In this document: positions 23,275-34,345 of the stretch, piece after piece
How positions within the stretch are numbered: the first letter of the stretch is position 1
Layout: each line of letters begins with the position of its first letter
From: Corylus avellana
Taxonomy: Eukaryota > Streptophyta > Magnoliopsida > Fagales > Betulaceae
Assembly: GCF_901000735.1 (NCBI RefSeq)
Contig: NC_081549.1
Location: 6,067,416-6,131,415 of the forward strand
Length of the DNA stretch: 64,000 bases
Reading direction: 5' to 3'
Translations under genes and position numbers: made by a program
The notes under the pieces: model-generated
Database searches by the model: none
The model's input: only the letters and a program-made list of their open reading frames with translations
What the model was told of the DNA's origin: nothing

Positions 23275-24991
23275 AAGGTGCACTCAATCAGTTTCCTTAG
23301 GTTTGATCTCCTTCTTGCTTAATTTTTCCTTTATTTTTTGTCTATATTAGCATTGAGTTGTGGATGCTATTTACACTACTGCAATGATATTTGTGTATGC
23401 AGTTCCTCTTGTCCATTATGCCCGTTTAACTACGTATCGGGCAAGATATTACCTCAAAGGTCAGAGCTCCTAAACCCTTCATCTGATTAGGGACAATGTG
23501 AAGGATATGATGTATTTTTGCTGAATTAGTTGGTCCTTTTTATTGTGTGGTTTCTTTTGGATATTATTCATAGTTAAGCCTCACGTTTTGATAATACCTA
23601 CTTTTCTTGTCCTTTGATGCAACGGCCATAATGAAAATGGAGTCAATGTGATATAGTTTATATTGCCAAGGTTTTTGAGGCTTTGGTTTTCTTTTGGGTA
23701 TTTTCTTCACATTTGAGCAACTCTTGGCTCTGTAACATGCGTCTAAAACGTGGTTGTAAACTTGCAAAGGAAATCTAAATACAAATATTCTTCCCGAGTA
23801 TGTTTTATGTTTGATTAACTGTTGGCTTCGTTCGCTAGATTTCTTACATCCAAAAGTGTTGTGACAAACTATATATATATATTTGCTTTATTTTTTGGCT
23901 TTTATTTTTACTTTTTACTTTAGGTTTAGCACCTCACAACTTCACGACACTTCCGCCTCTTTTTGTTGTTGGCTTGTTTACATATATTATGTAGATAAGC
24001 TTATAAAATGATTTTTAGGACATTTTAAAAAATTGAATTTTTATTTTTCTGGCTCATAAAGGCAAAAACATTGATTTTTTAGGATTTTTGGGCTTTACCC
24101 AGTTCTTAAAAAACTACCAACCAAAAAGGGTAATAATTTATTGGGACAAAAAGGCTAATAATTTTTTTAAAAAATGGACCAAAATGGTTAAATTAAGCTC
24201 AAATTTTAGGCCCAATCTCTAAAATAAGCCTAAATTATAATTTTTTTTTTTTTTTTTAAACCCGGTTACCTGGTCCGGATAACCAGGTACCAACCGGAAC
24301 CGGCCAGTTATTGGGTACCTGGTTACCCAGTTCTAGTTTCCCAAAATGAATAATCAGGGTACTCCAATTCCGGTTCTCGGTTTTGGCCAATAACCGGGAA
24401 CCAGGAACGGGTCGACACCCCTAGGTGAACCCCACAAATTTAATGGTTAGTCTATTGAATTTGTAGGTGAATATGAAGAAAATAGAGAAACCATATGAGA
24501 TCTTAACGTGTATGTTTGTTCGAGTTTATTTTTTCATTTTACCTGAATGCAACTTTTCTCCGCCCATCATTCGGAAAAGAACATAAGTTCGAAGTGACCA
24601 TCAATTTCGCTTATAAGCCTGACATTCATAGTCTTCAACAGTATTTGAGTGGTAGGTAGCTGGATTGTCCAGAAAAAAACTAGAAAAGCTCTTAATGTGG
24701 TACTTATGGCATTGGCGGCACCTTTAGACAAGTAATTCATTTTTACCTTCTTAGAATTGTGTACATTTTTGTTATTATTTGCCTCGTAGTAGTCTTAGAA
24801 TTTATATTTTAACCAAATATTTGTTGAGTCGGAAGTGAGTGCTTAACAGAACTAAAAATATACTTAATTAGTTAACTCAGTGATGTTCTCTTACGTGTAT
24901 TAACTTCATGAAAGTTCGACTATAGGTGCACTATTGTTGGGATCTCATTTTTCGATCTTAATTCCAGTAAGGTTCTTTTCAAGTTCTTTGC
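23275..24991 (+). pseudogene. Argonaute tail unit A (last PIWI exon, flank and an L1 exon fragment)
   Basis: The unit starts at aaggtgcactcaatcagttt (RCTQSVSL) and includes the exon encoding PLVHYARLTTYRARYYLKG (about 23402-23470). It then runs through flank with an old transposon-like block of CCGGTTACC repeats (about 24240-24425) into an L1-exon fragment (about 24585-24670, PDIHSLQQYLSGR then a stop). It recurs as unit B from 24992. It cannot code for a protein. Confidence 0.7.
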
Positions 24992-27900
24992 AAGGTGCAC
25001 TCAATCAGTTTCCTTAGGTTTGATCTCCTTCTTGCTTAATTTTTCCTTTATTTTTGTCTATATTAGCATTGAGTTGTGGATGCTATTTACACTATTGCAA
25101 TGATATTTGTGTATGCAGTTCCTCTTGTCTATTATGCCCATTTGACTGTGTATCGGGCAAGATATTACCTCAAGGGTCAGAGCTCCCAACCTCTTCATCT
25201 GATTAGGGACAACGTGAAGGAAATAATGTATTTTAGCTAAATTAGTTGGCCCTTTCCATTGTGTGGTTTCTTTTAGATATTACTCATAGTTAAGCCGAAC
25301 TGTTTGATAATACATATGTTTCTTTCCCTTTGATGCATCGTCCGGAATGAAAATGGAGTCAATGTGATATAGTTTATGTTGCCAAAGCTTTTGAGGTTTT
25401 GGTTTTCTTTTGGGTACTTTCTTCACGTTTAAGCAACTCTTGGCTCTGTAGCATGCATCTAAAACATGGTTGTAAAGAGGTTTACCCTTCACCTTGCAAA
25501 GGAAATCTAAATATAAATATTCTTCCTGAGTATGTTTTATGTTTGATTAACTGTAGGCTTTGTTGGCTAGATTTCTTACATGCCAAAAGTATTGTGACAA
25601 ACTATATATATATATTAATATTTTTTTTGGCTTTTATTTTTACCTTTTACTTTAGGTTTAGCACTTCAAAACTCCACGACACTTCCGCCTCTTTTTGTTA
25701 TTGGTTTGTTTACATGTATTATGTAGATAAGCCTTTAAAATAGGGGTGTCAATGTTAACCGCCCGCTAACCGCTATAACCGTTAACCGCTTAACCGTATT
25801 AACAGCTAACCACCTAACCGCTATAACCGCTTAGTGGTTAGCGGTTATTGGGTTTACTAACCGTAACCGCTAACCGCATTTTTATATAATATATTTTTAT
25901 AATTATAATTATAAAAGTATTTATACATATAACATAATCACTTGATCATTAAATCACAATTTTTTTTAAAAAAATAATTAAATAACAATTTGAGTGTTAA
26001 TATATTATCACTATAATTTATATGATTATATCATATAATCACTTGATCATTAAATCACAATTTTTTTAAAAAAAATAATTAAATCACAATTTGAGTATTA
26101 ATATATTATCACTATAATTTATATGATTATATCACATGATCAATTGATCATTAAATCATTTGATTATATAATAACAAATTATACATATATAATATGACAT
26201 AACTCATAAGTATACCAATTCATACTAATACAACAATTAAATATCTAGAGACTTATTTTCAATGTATGTTATAAACTTATAAGTCTATATATGTTATAAG
26301 TCTATATAAGTCTACATATGCATATGAATAATATAAATGTATAATATCAATACTTAATCATATGATTCAATGACAATTCAAATACTTTATTCAAGACTTC
26401 AAATGAATCATATTATTAATGTACAATGATGATATGATTCGTATAATATCAAATTAAGTAATTGACATTGGATTAAACAATGACCAATGTGTTACTTATA
26501 AATACAATTTAAGTATTAATGTATTATCATTATATGTTGTGACAGTTGTCTGAATTCTAAACTTTTTTTTATATGTTGTGTTTTTTTTTTTTTTTTTTTT
26601 TTAAAGTTAACCGGTTATGATTTAATATTTAAGGAAATTTTTTTTAAAGTACAAGTAAATGTAAATTTTGGGTCAAATATTTTTGATTTTTCAATATGGG
26701 CTCTTTTTATAGCAATTAGGGCCCAAGAAGACACTAAAAGTACCCAAAAAAAAAAAAAAAAGGTTAAAAAAAAGCCCAAAAAGGCCCGAAAAGCTATAAA
26801 GAAAGCCCAAAAAGCCACAAAAAAAAAACCCAATTTTGAAAAAACGGTTAGCTGCAGTTATCTATTTCACTAATCATTAACCGCTAGGTGGTTAGCGAAA
26901 TCTACTTACCGCCTTGACACTCCTACTTTAAAATGATTTTTAGGGCATTTTAAAAAATTGAATTTTTATTTTTCTGGCCCATAAAGGCAAAAACATTAAT
27001 TTTTTTTAGGATTTTTGGGCTTTACCCAATTCTTAAAAAACTACCTACGAAAAATGGTAATAGTTTATTAGGAAAAAAAGGCTAATAGTTTTTTTAAAAA
27101 TGGGCCAAAATGGTTAAATCAAGCTCAAATTTTATGCCCAATACCTAAAATAAGCCTAAATTACAATTTTTTTTTTAACCCGGTTACCCAATCCGGATAA
27201 CCTGGTACCAACCGGAACCGGTCGGTTATTGGATACCTAGTTAACCAGTTCCCGGTTATCCAATTCCGGTTTCCCAAAATGAATAACTAGGGTACACTAG
27301 TTCCGGTTCCCCATTTTGGCCAATAATCGGGAACCGGGACTGGGTTGACACCACTAGGTGGACCTCACAAATTTAATGGCTAATTTATTGAATTTGTAGG
27401 AGAATATGAGGAAAATATAGAAACCAACTTAATATGGTTCTAATAAACCATACCAGATCTTAATGTGTATGTATGTTCGAGTTTATTTTTTTCGTTTTTC
27501 ATTTTATCTAAATACAACTTTTCTCCGCCCATCGTTCAGAAAAGAATGTAAGTTCGAAGTGTTAATTTCACTTCTAAGCGTGACATTCATAATCTTCAAT
27601 AGTATTTGAGCGGTAGGCAGGTGGATTGTCCAAAAGAAACCATACGAGATCTTAATGTGTTTCTAAGAAATTGTACGAGATCTTAATGTGTATGTTTTTG
27701 TTCGAGTTTATTTTTCATGTTTCATTTTATCTAAATGCAACTTTTCTCCGGCCATCGTTCAGAGAATAACATAAGTTCGAAGTGACCATCAATTTCGCTT
27801 ATAAGCCTGACATTCATAGTCTTCAACAATATTTAAGTGGTAGGCAGATGGATTGTTCAAAAAAAAAAAAAAAAAAAAAAAACTAGATGAGCTCTTAATG
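24992..27900 (+). pseudogene. Argonaute tail unit B, interrupted by a hAT MITE
   Basis: A second copy of unit A: QSVSL again at about 25000, then an exon encoding PLVYYAHLTVYRARYYLKG (about 25119-25187), the same 3' flank, the CCGGTTACC block (about 27175-27355) and L1-exon fragments (about 27555-27640 and 27775-27860). Here the catalytic-type His of YAHL is kept, whereas unit A has Arg. A 1185-bp hAT-type element (25741-26925) interrupts it. The right boundary is approximate because a further partial repeat starts near 27640. Confidence 0.65.
25741..26925. mobile_element. hAT-type non-autonomous element (1185 bp) with 8-bp target duplication
   Basis: Ends taggggtgtcaa and ttgacactccta are inverted. 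Both sides carry ctttaaaa (25733-25740 and 26926-26933). The paralogous unit A shows the unoccupied site (agcttataaaatgattttt near 24000). Sub-terminal sequence consists of many GTTAACCGCTA-like repeats in both orientations. No transposase is encoded; the interior is AT-rich with internal direct repeats near 25975 and 26060. Confidence 0.85.
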
Positions 27901-28340
27901 TGGTTCTTATGGCCGCACATTTAGACAAGTAATCTATTTGTACGTGTACATTTTTGTTATCATTTGCTTTGTAGTAGTCTTAGAATTTATATTTTAACCA
28001 AATATTTGTTGAGTCGGATGTGAGTACTTAAGAGAACTTAAAAATATACCTAATTAGTTAATTCCGTGATGTTCTCTTACTTGTATTAACTTCATGAAAA
28101 TTCGACTATAGGTGTATTGTTGTTGGGATCGCATTTTTAGATACTAATTCCAGTAAGAGTGAGTTGGGTAATGTTGTTAGGATCTCATTTTTAGATGCTA
28201 ATTCCAGTTAGGGTGAGTTGGGTAATGGTGTAGATTAGTGGAAATGAGATCATAAAGCTTAGTCATAATGAGTATTTAAGTTGCAGAGTCATCGAAGTAA
28301 CTAATTGGCAAGTTATTGTGAGTCATTATGATTCTTTTTT
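27900..28340 (+). pseudogene. Further Argonaute exon fragments
   Basis: Short pieces match the same relic: tattgttgttgggatcgcat (about 28115, corresponding to the VVGSSFF exon), a repeat of the attccagt...gagttgggtaatg stretch at 28150 and 28205, and a PAZ-side piece (about 28255-28320; KLSHNEYLSCRVIEVT). Order matches the parent gene, so this is the tail of the tandem fragment array. Nothing is open long enough to be functional. Confidence 0.55.
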
Positions 28341-29212
28341 CTATTCCTCTCCCATATGAGTATATCACTCACCATTTTGGATTGTTACTGAATAATGGGA
28401 GATGACTGCAGTTAGCTCACTTTACACACACGCTAAGGTCGGCATATTTTTACTTATCGAGTTGGACTTACATTTTCATCTATAAAAATGTGGTGATTTT
28501 ACGGGCTTAAATGAAGAAGATGCAGATGCAAATTCCATATACATATAAATTCGATTTAAATAGAGAAAAATAAGGGTTCGTTTAGCTCGCATAATGCATA
28601 TCTTATTAGAAAAGATAATAGTTATTATTGAAAATAGAGGAGAGCATAATGAAATAGTTATTCTTATTTTTTTAGTTTAGTAGCAACACATAGTTAATTG
28701 AAATTGAATCAAAATTACTAAAAATCTCATATTCCAAAAGTCTATTCCTCAAATTAAACGAGACTTAAGTGGTTATATAGGTGCGTCATTAAAACGACAC
28801 ATCATTTAGGTTTAGCCTCCCGACTTGAGCTCGGTAGGTTCGTTGTTTACGTGATCTATATAGACTATATTCATTCTTGAAACGGTATCGAACTCGTTGA
28901 CATTTATGCCCACACAAAACAAAGATCAACTACGGGTAGCCCGTGGACCCCATCCCTGTTTTGCGTTCCCATCCCCAAACTCACCTTGCGGATAAGCTTT
29001 CCATTCAGCCATCTCTCACCGTTTTCCGAAACAAGAAAGGCATAAAAAACAAGAATATTTGTAAAACTATCTACAAAGAATGATTTTTATCAAGCTTTTT
29101 TCTCACCCATCACCCTGAACATCACCTTAGTTGCCTCTCTAATCCTCTTTTTCTTTATATTTTTGTCTTCTTTTAAAAGGGTTCGCGAGAGAGTGAGACA
29201 GAGGGAGATAGA
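28340..29212. other. Intergenic / 5' flank of WCRKC1
   Basis: No gene was recognised. The last about 50 bp before the WCRKC1 ATG are purine-rich (gcgagagagtgagacagagg), consistent with a 5' leader, but no TATA element is certain. Confidence 0.4.
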
Positions 29213-31145
<1,933 letters not shown>

Positions 31146-31508
31146 TGATCCAAATTCTTGTATATAGGCTTTTTTTTTTTCTGCTCTTTTATCATGCAGT
31201 CATGCGTACATCATATATATAGCAGAGCAATATTTCGTTTCATCTGGTCCATAAATTTTGAGCTTTGGAGGGATAAGCCAACTAATTGTTGCATGCCATG
31301 TCACGTTATGGACCATTTTGGGAATTTCAAATTTGAGATGTAGCAACTAGAAAACTTGTTTATAATTGGGGTTAGAATGGTTTTAATTTGTTTTGGCAAA
31401 TGGTTAAAAATCAACCGCCGTAATTAACTGTATTTTAAGCTGCAAAGGCAAGTGTACAGCCATTTATAAAGTATCCAAAATGCTTGAAAACAGAAAGATC
31501 GTGACAAC
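31146..31508. other. WCRKC1 3' flank, duplicated upstream of the later tRNA copies
   Basis: Non-coding. The part from the cgccgtaattaac motif (about 31416) to the tRNA recurs before tRNA copy 2 (33357-33451) and copy 3 (34171-34263), with a few substitutions. Confidence 0.6.
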
Positions 31509-31590
31509 GTCGCTTTGGCCGAGTGGTTAAGGCGTGTGCCTGCTAAGTACATGGGGTTTCCCCGCGAGAGTTCGAATCTCTCAGGCGACG
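31509..31590 (+). tRNA. tRNA-Ser(GCU), copy 1
   Basis: 82 nt. The acceptor stem gtcgctt pairs with aggcgac (one G-T). The D arm is ggccgagtggttaaggc. The anticodon stem tgtgc/gtaca encloses loop ctgctaa with GCT at 31542-31544. The long variable arm (tggggtttccccg) is typical of tRNA-Ser, and the T arm is gagagttcgaatctctc. It reads AGC/AGU serine codons. No intron. Internal A and B boxes are intact. Confidence 0.95.
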
Positions 31591-31639
31591 ATTTCAATTT
31601 TGTTTTTTTGTTTTTTCGTTTTACTGTTTTACTGTTTTT

Positions 31640-32296
31640 TCTTTGCTAATCCTCGCATTGCTCTGCGTAAAACCCTTCCACCGATTCTCATCCATCAGAA
31701 TCTCATACACAGCCCCCGCTCTACAGCTAAACTTCTCCGTCAAAGTTATCGTCTTGAACCCCTTCTTCTTCGCCTCCTTCTTCTTCTCCACCACCGGCTC
31801 CTTTGGCTTCGCCGTGGTCGCCGCCGCAGGAGAATCCGCGGGCTGAGCCTTGGGCGCGACATTCTTGATCTCCAAATCTTCCTTGGCAGGCCCACCTTTA
31901 GCCATGCTCTCCACGTAGACCCTGACCTTCTCCAAAATCAAGGGCTTCCCTTTGGCCAGCATGGCCTCCTTGAGCCTCTTCCCAATGGGTCCCTCATCCT
32001 TGACCGAGACCCTCAGGTCCGGGTCCTCGTCAGCGTTCTCGTCGGCGATGTAGGGGATCTCGACAAGCCCATCGGCCTTGAGCAAGGACTTGCCGTCGGC
32101 GTCCTTGGCCTCGCCTTCCCAGGCGAGCGTAAGGCTGATCTCGTAGCCGGGGATGATCTTCCCCTTGCGCACGTTGACGTAGGCCTTGCCCTCGACCTTG
32201 TCGACCTTCGCGACGTTGACGTAGGCCTTGCCCTCGACCTTGTCGACCTTCGCGACGTTGACGTAGGCCTTGCCCTCGACCTTGTCGACCTTCGCG
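31640..32296 (-). pseudogene. AHA1 gene fragment 1, fused behind tRNA-Ser copy 1
   Basis: Sequence from about 31640 matches the interior of AHA1 exon 1 (from 38158 onward) in the same orientation, about 50 bp behind the tRNA. It is open for 183 residues (ending before KTVKQ) but lacks the AHA1 start, the first about 60 residues and both 3' exons. It shares with fragment 2 changes not in the intact gene (LVEIPYIADEN instead of FVEIP; a DLEIK-type linker). The far end runs into a 42-bp tandem repeat. There is no promoter or start of its own, so it is considered non-functional. Confidence 0.85.
32171..32296. repeat. 42-bp minisatellite, 3 units, inside AHA1 fragment 1
   Basis: Three head-to-tail units of a 42-bp block beginning near cgttgacgtaggccttgccc. 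In the AHA1 frame each unit would encode VDKVEGKAYVNVAK, so the expansion keeps frame. The intact gene has one such unit (DKVEGEAYVNV). Confidence 0.9.
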
Positions 32297-32319
32297 TTCG
32301 TTTGATAAACGATTTTGTT

Positions 32320-32430
32320 TAGAGTATCAAGGCGGTTACTGTTAGTGGCAATAACCGCTAACCGTAATTGTCTTAGCGGTTAGTAAATTTTACTAACCGC
32401 TTTTTTAAAATTGGACTTTCTTTAAGGCTT
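32320..32430. mobile_element. hAT-type MITE, left end, cut by gap 2
   Basis: Starts tagagtatcaaggcggttac and continues with GTTAACCGCTA-like repeats, matching the ends of the hAT-type elements at 25741-26925 and 39420-39897. The other end is in the gap, so no target duplication can be checked. Confidence 0.6.
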
Positions 32431-32530
32431 NNNNNNNNNNNNNNNNNNNNNNNNNNNNNNNNNNNNNNNNNNNNNNNNNNNNNNNNNNNNNNNNNNNNNN
32501 NNNNNNNNNNNNNNNNNNNNNNNNNNNNNN
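32431..32530. other. Assembly gap 2 (100 N)
   Basis: Exactly 100 N. Sequence after it resumes inside WCRKC1 intron 3, matching 30588 onward with a few mismatches. Confidence 0.98.
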
Positions 32531-33445
32531 TGAAGTTTTCGCTCTCTGCTTCACTTTTCTTGATTTAGACCGATCCATTTAGCTTATTAGGTTTGATCAG
32601 CAGCTCCTTGTTTTAAGATATATATGTTTATGTTGTCTATTGTCTAATTCCCACTAATTATTTCTTTGTTTTTGATCTGTCTATAATAGAGGCAAATTTT
32701 ATTACGTGGATGTGAATAAGGTACCTCAAGCTCTAGTGAAGCGTGGAAACATCTCTGTATGTATAATTTTCACAGCATTCTTTTATTTGTGTTGTTATAT
32801 GCCTTATCTTATATATATATTCCTGTGAGTCCATTATACGATTCTAATGGTGAGTTCTTTGTATTCTCTTTGCTCAGAAGATGCCAACAATTCAGGTATG
32901 TCCCAATATCTGAGATTTTGCCTTGTTTGTCGACATGAGAGATCCTTATAAAGGAAAAGTTACAAAGAGGTTGTATGAATCTATTGCAGCTATGGAAAGA
33001 TGGAGAGATGAAAGCAGAAGTAATTGGAGGGCATAAGGCATGGCTTGTGATCGATGAAGTTAGAGAAATGATCCAAAAGTTTGTCTAATGATCCAAATTT
33101 CTTGTATATAGGCTTTTTTTTTTCTGCTCTTTTATCATGCAGTCATGCGTACATCATATATATAGCAGAGCAATATTTCGTTTCATCTGGTCCATAAATT
33201 TTGAGCTTTGGAGGGATAAGCCAACTAATTGTTGCATGCCATGTCACGTTATGGACCATTTTGGGAATTTCAAATTTGAGATGTAGCAACTAGAAAACTT
33301 GTTTATAATTGGGGTTAGAATGGTTTTAATTTGTTTTGGCAAAAGGTTAAAAATCAACCGCCGTAATTAACTGTATTTTAAGCTTCAAAGGCAAGTGTAC
33401 AGCCATTTATAAAGTATCCAAAATGTTTGAAAACAGAGAGATCAT
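32531..33445 (+). pseudogene. Second copy of WCRKC1 exons 3-5 with 3' flank (no exons 1-2)
   Basis: Near-identical to 30588-31503. Exons correspond to 32690-32756, 32878-32895 and 32990-33088, with splice sites and stop intact. The active-site exon (WCRKC) and transit peptide are absent because the copy starts after the gap. Differences are few (for example tgaagttttcgc versus tgaagtgtttgc, one extra t after ccaaattt, shorter t-run). It may be an allele of the same locus or a true segmental duplicate, and cannot make a working thioredoxin as shown. Confidence 0.85.
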
Positions 33446-33451
33446 GACAAC

Positions 33452-33533
33452 GTCGCTTTGGCCGAGTGGTTAAGGCGTGTGCCTGCTAAGTACATGGGGT
33501 TTCCCCGCGAGAGTTCGAATCTCTCAGGCGACG
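33452..33533 (+). tRNA. tRNA-Ser(GCU), copy 2
   Basis: Identical in all 82 positions to the copy at 31509. The anticodon is GCT and all arms are intact. It is followed about 40 bp on by AHA1 fragment 2. Confidence 0.95.
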
Positions 33534-33574
33534 ATTTCAATTTTGTTTTTTCGTTTTACTGTTTTACTGTTTTT

Positions 33575-34176
33575 TCTTTGCTAATCCTCGCATTGCTCTG
33601 CGTAAAACCCTTCTACCGATTCTCATCCATCAGAATCTCATACAGAGTACCCCGCTCTACAGCTAAACTTCTCCGTCAAAGTTATCGTCTTGAACCCCTT
33701 CTTCTTCGCCTTCTTCTTCTTCTCCACCACCGGCTCCTTTGGCTTCGCCGTGGTCGCCGCCGCAGGAGAATCCGCGGGCTGAGCCTTGGGCGCGACCTTC
33801 TTGATCTCCAAATCTTCCTTGGCAGGCCCACCTTTAGCCATGCTCTCCACGTAGACCCTGACCTTCACCAAAATCAAGGGCTTCCCTTTGGCCAGCATGG
33901 CCTCCTTGAGCCTCTTCCCAATGGGTCCCTCGTCCTTGACCGAGACCCTCAGGTCCGGGTCCTCGTCAGCGTTCTCGTCGGCGATGTAGGGGATCTCGAC
34001 AAGCCCATCGGCCTTGAGCAAGGACTTGCCGTCGGCGTCCTTGGCCTCGCCTTCCCAGGCGAGCGTAAGGCTGATCTCGTAGCCGGGGATGATCTTCCCC
34101 TTGCGCACGTTGACGTAGGCCTCGCCCTCGACCTTGTCGACCTTCTTGGTCTTGATGTAGAGGCCCCTCTCGCCGT
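33575..34176 (-). pseudogene. AHA1 gene fragment 2, between tRNA-Ser copies 2 and 3
   Basis: Matches 38158-38758 of the intact gene. The left edge joins the tRNA 3' flank. The right edge joins at cgccgt, a hexamer shared by AHA1 (38753-38758) and by the tRNA upstream flank (cgccgtaattaac). It is open over 156 residues but lacks start, 5' part and last exons. It carries the same diagnostic changes as fragment 1 (LVEIP) but no minisatellite expansion. Confidence 0.88.
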
Positions 34177-34263
34177 AATTAACTGTATTTTTAGCTACAA
34201 AGGCAAGTGTACAGCCATTTATAAAGTATCCAAAATGTTTGAAAACAGAAAGATTATAACAAC

Positions 34264-34345
34264 GTCGCTTTGGCCGAGTGGTTAAGGCGTGTGCCTGCTA
34301 AGTACATGGGGTTTCCCCGCGAGAGTTCGAATCTCTCAGGCGACG
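34264..34345 (+). tRNA. tRNA-Ser(GCU), copy 3
   Basis: Identical to the other two copies. The sequence after its 3' end (gatttcaattttgttttttt, then actgttttactgttttcctg) continues into unrelated DNA without AHA1. This is therefore probably the ancestral downstream context of the tRNA gene. Confidence 0.95.

Larger units (their letters stand above)
17584..23470 (+). pseudogene. AGO5-like Argonaute pseudogene (AGO1/5/10 clade), near full length
   Basis: Exon-by-exon similarity to plant AGO5-type Argonautes covers the N domain (17596-17766), L1 (about 18805-18942), PAZ (about 19320-20032), MID (20659-20782, FWTCLNLATQVNKDYP; 20885-21058, EQAEKRLQLLIIILPN) and PIWI (21333-23470). PIWI keeps [10 protein letters not shown] (first Asp, near 21415) and DSVGESQFN (second Asp, about 21892). 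The His expected in YAHL reads YARL (about 23425). Inactivating changes are a frameshift near 17750, TGA 19216-19218, TAG 20253-20255, TGA 21146-21148 and TAG 21657-21659. A solo-LTR-like element (17897-18758) and a MULE MITE (22449-22860) interrupt it. Introns remain. The gene would have loaded small RNAs and cleaved targets; this copy cannot encode a full protein. No N-terminal start exon was found. Confidence 0.85.

Noticed and set aside
33458..34285. 275-codon plus-strand open frame through tRNA copy 2 and AHA1 fragment 2 (similar frames at 31534-32322 and 38040-38804)
   Set aside because: These are antisense shadows of the GC-rich AHA1 coding strand, starting inside a tRNA or an exon. 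Their Leu/Arg-rich translation has no family resemblance, while the minus strand reads AHA1.
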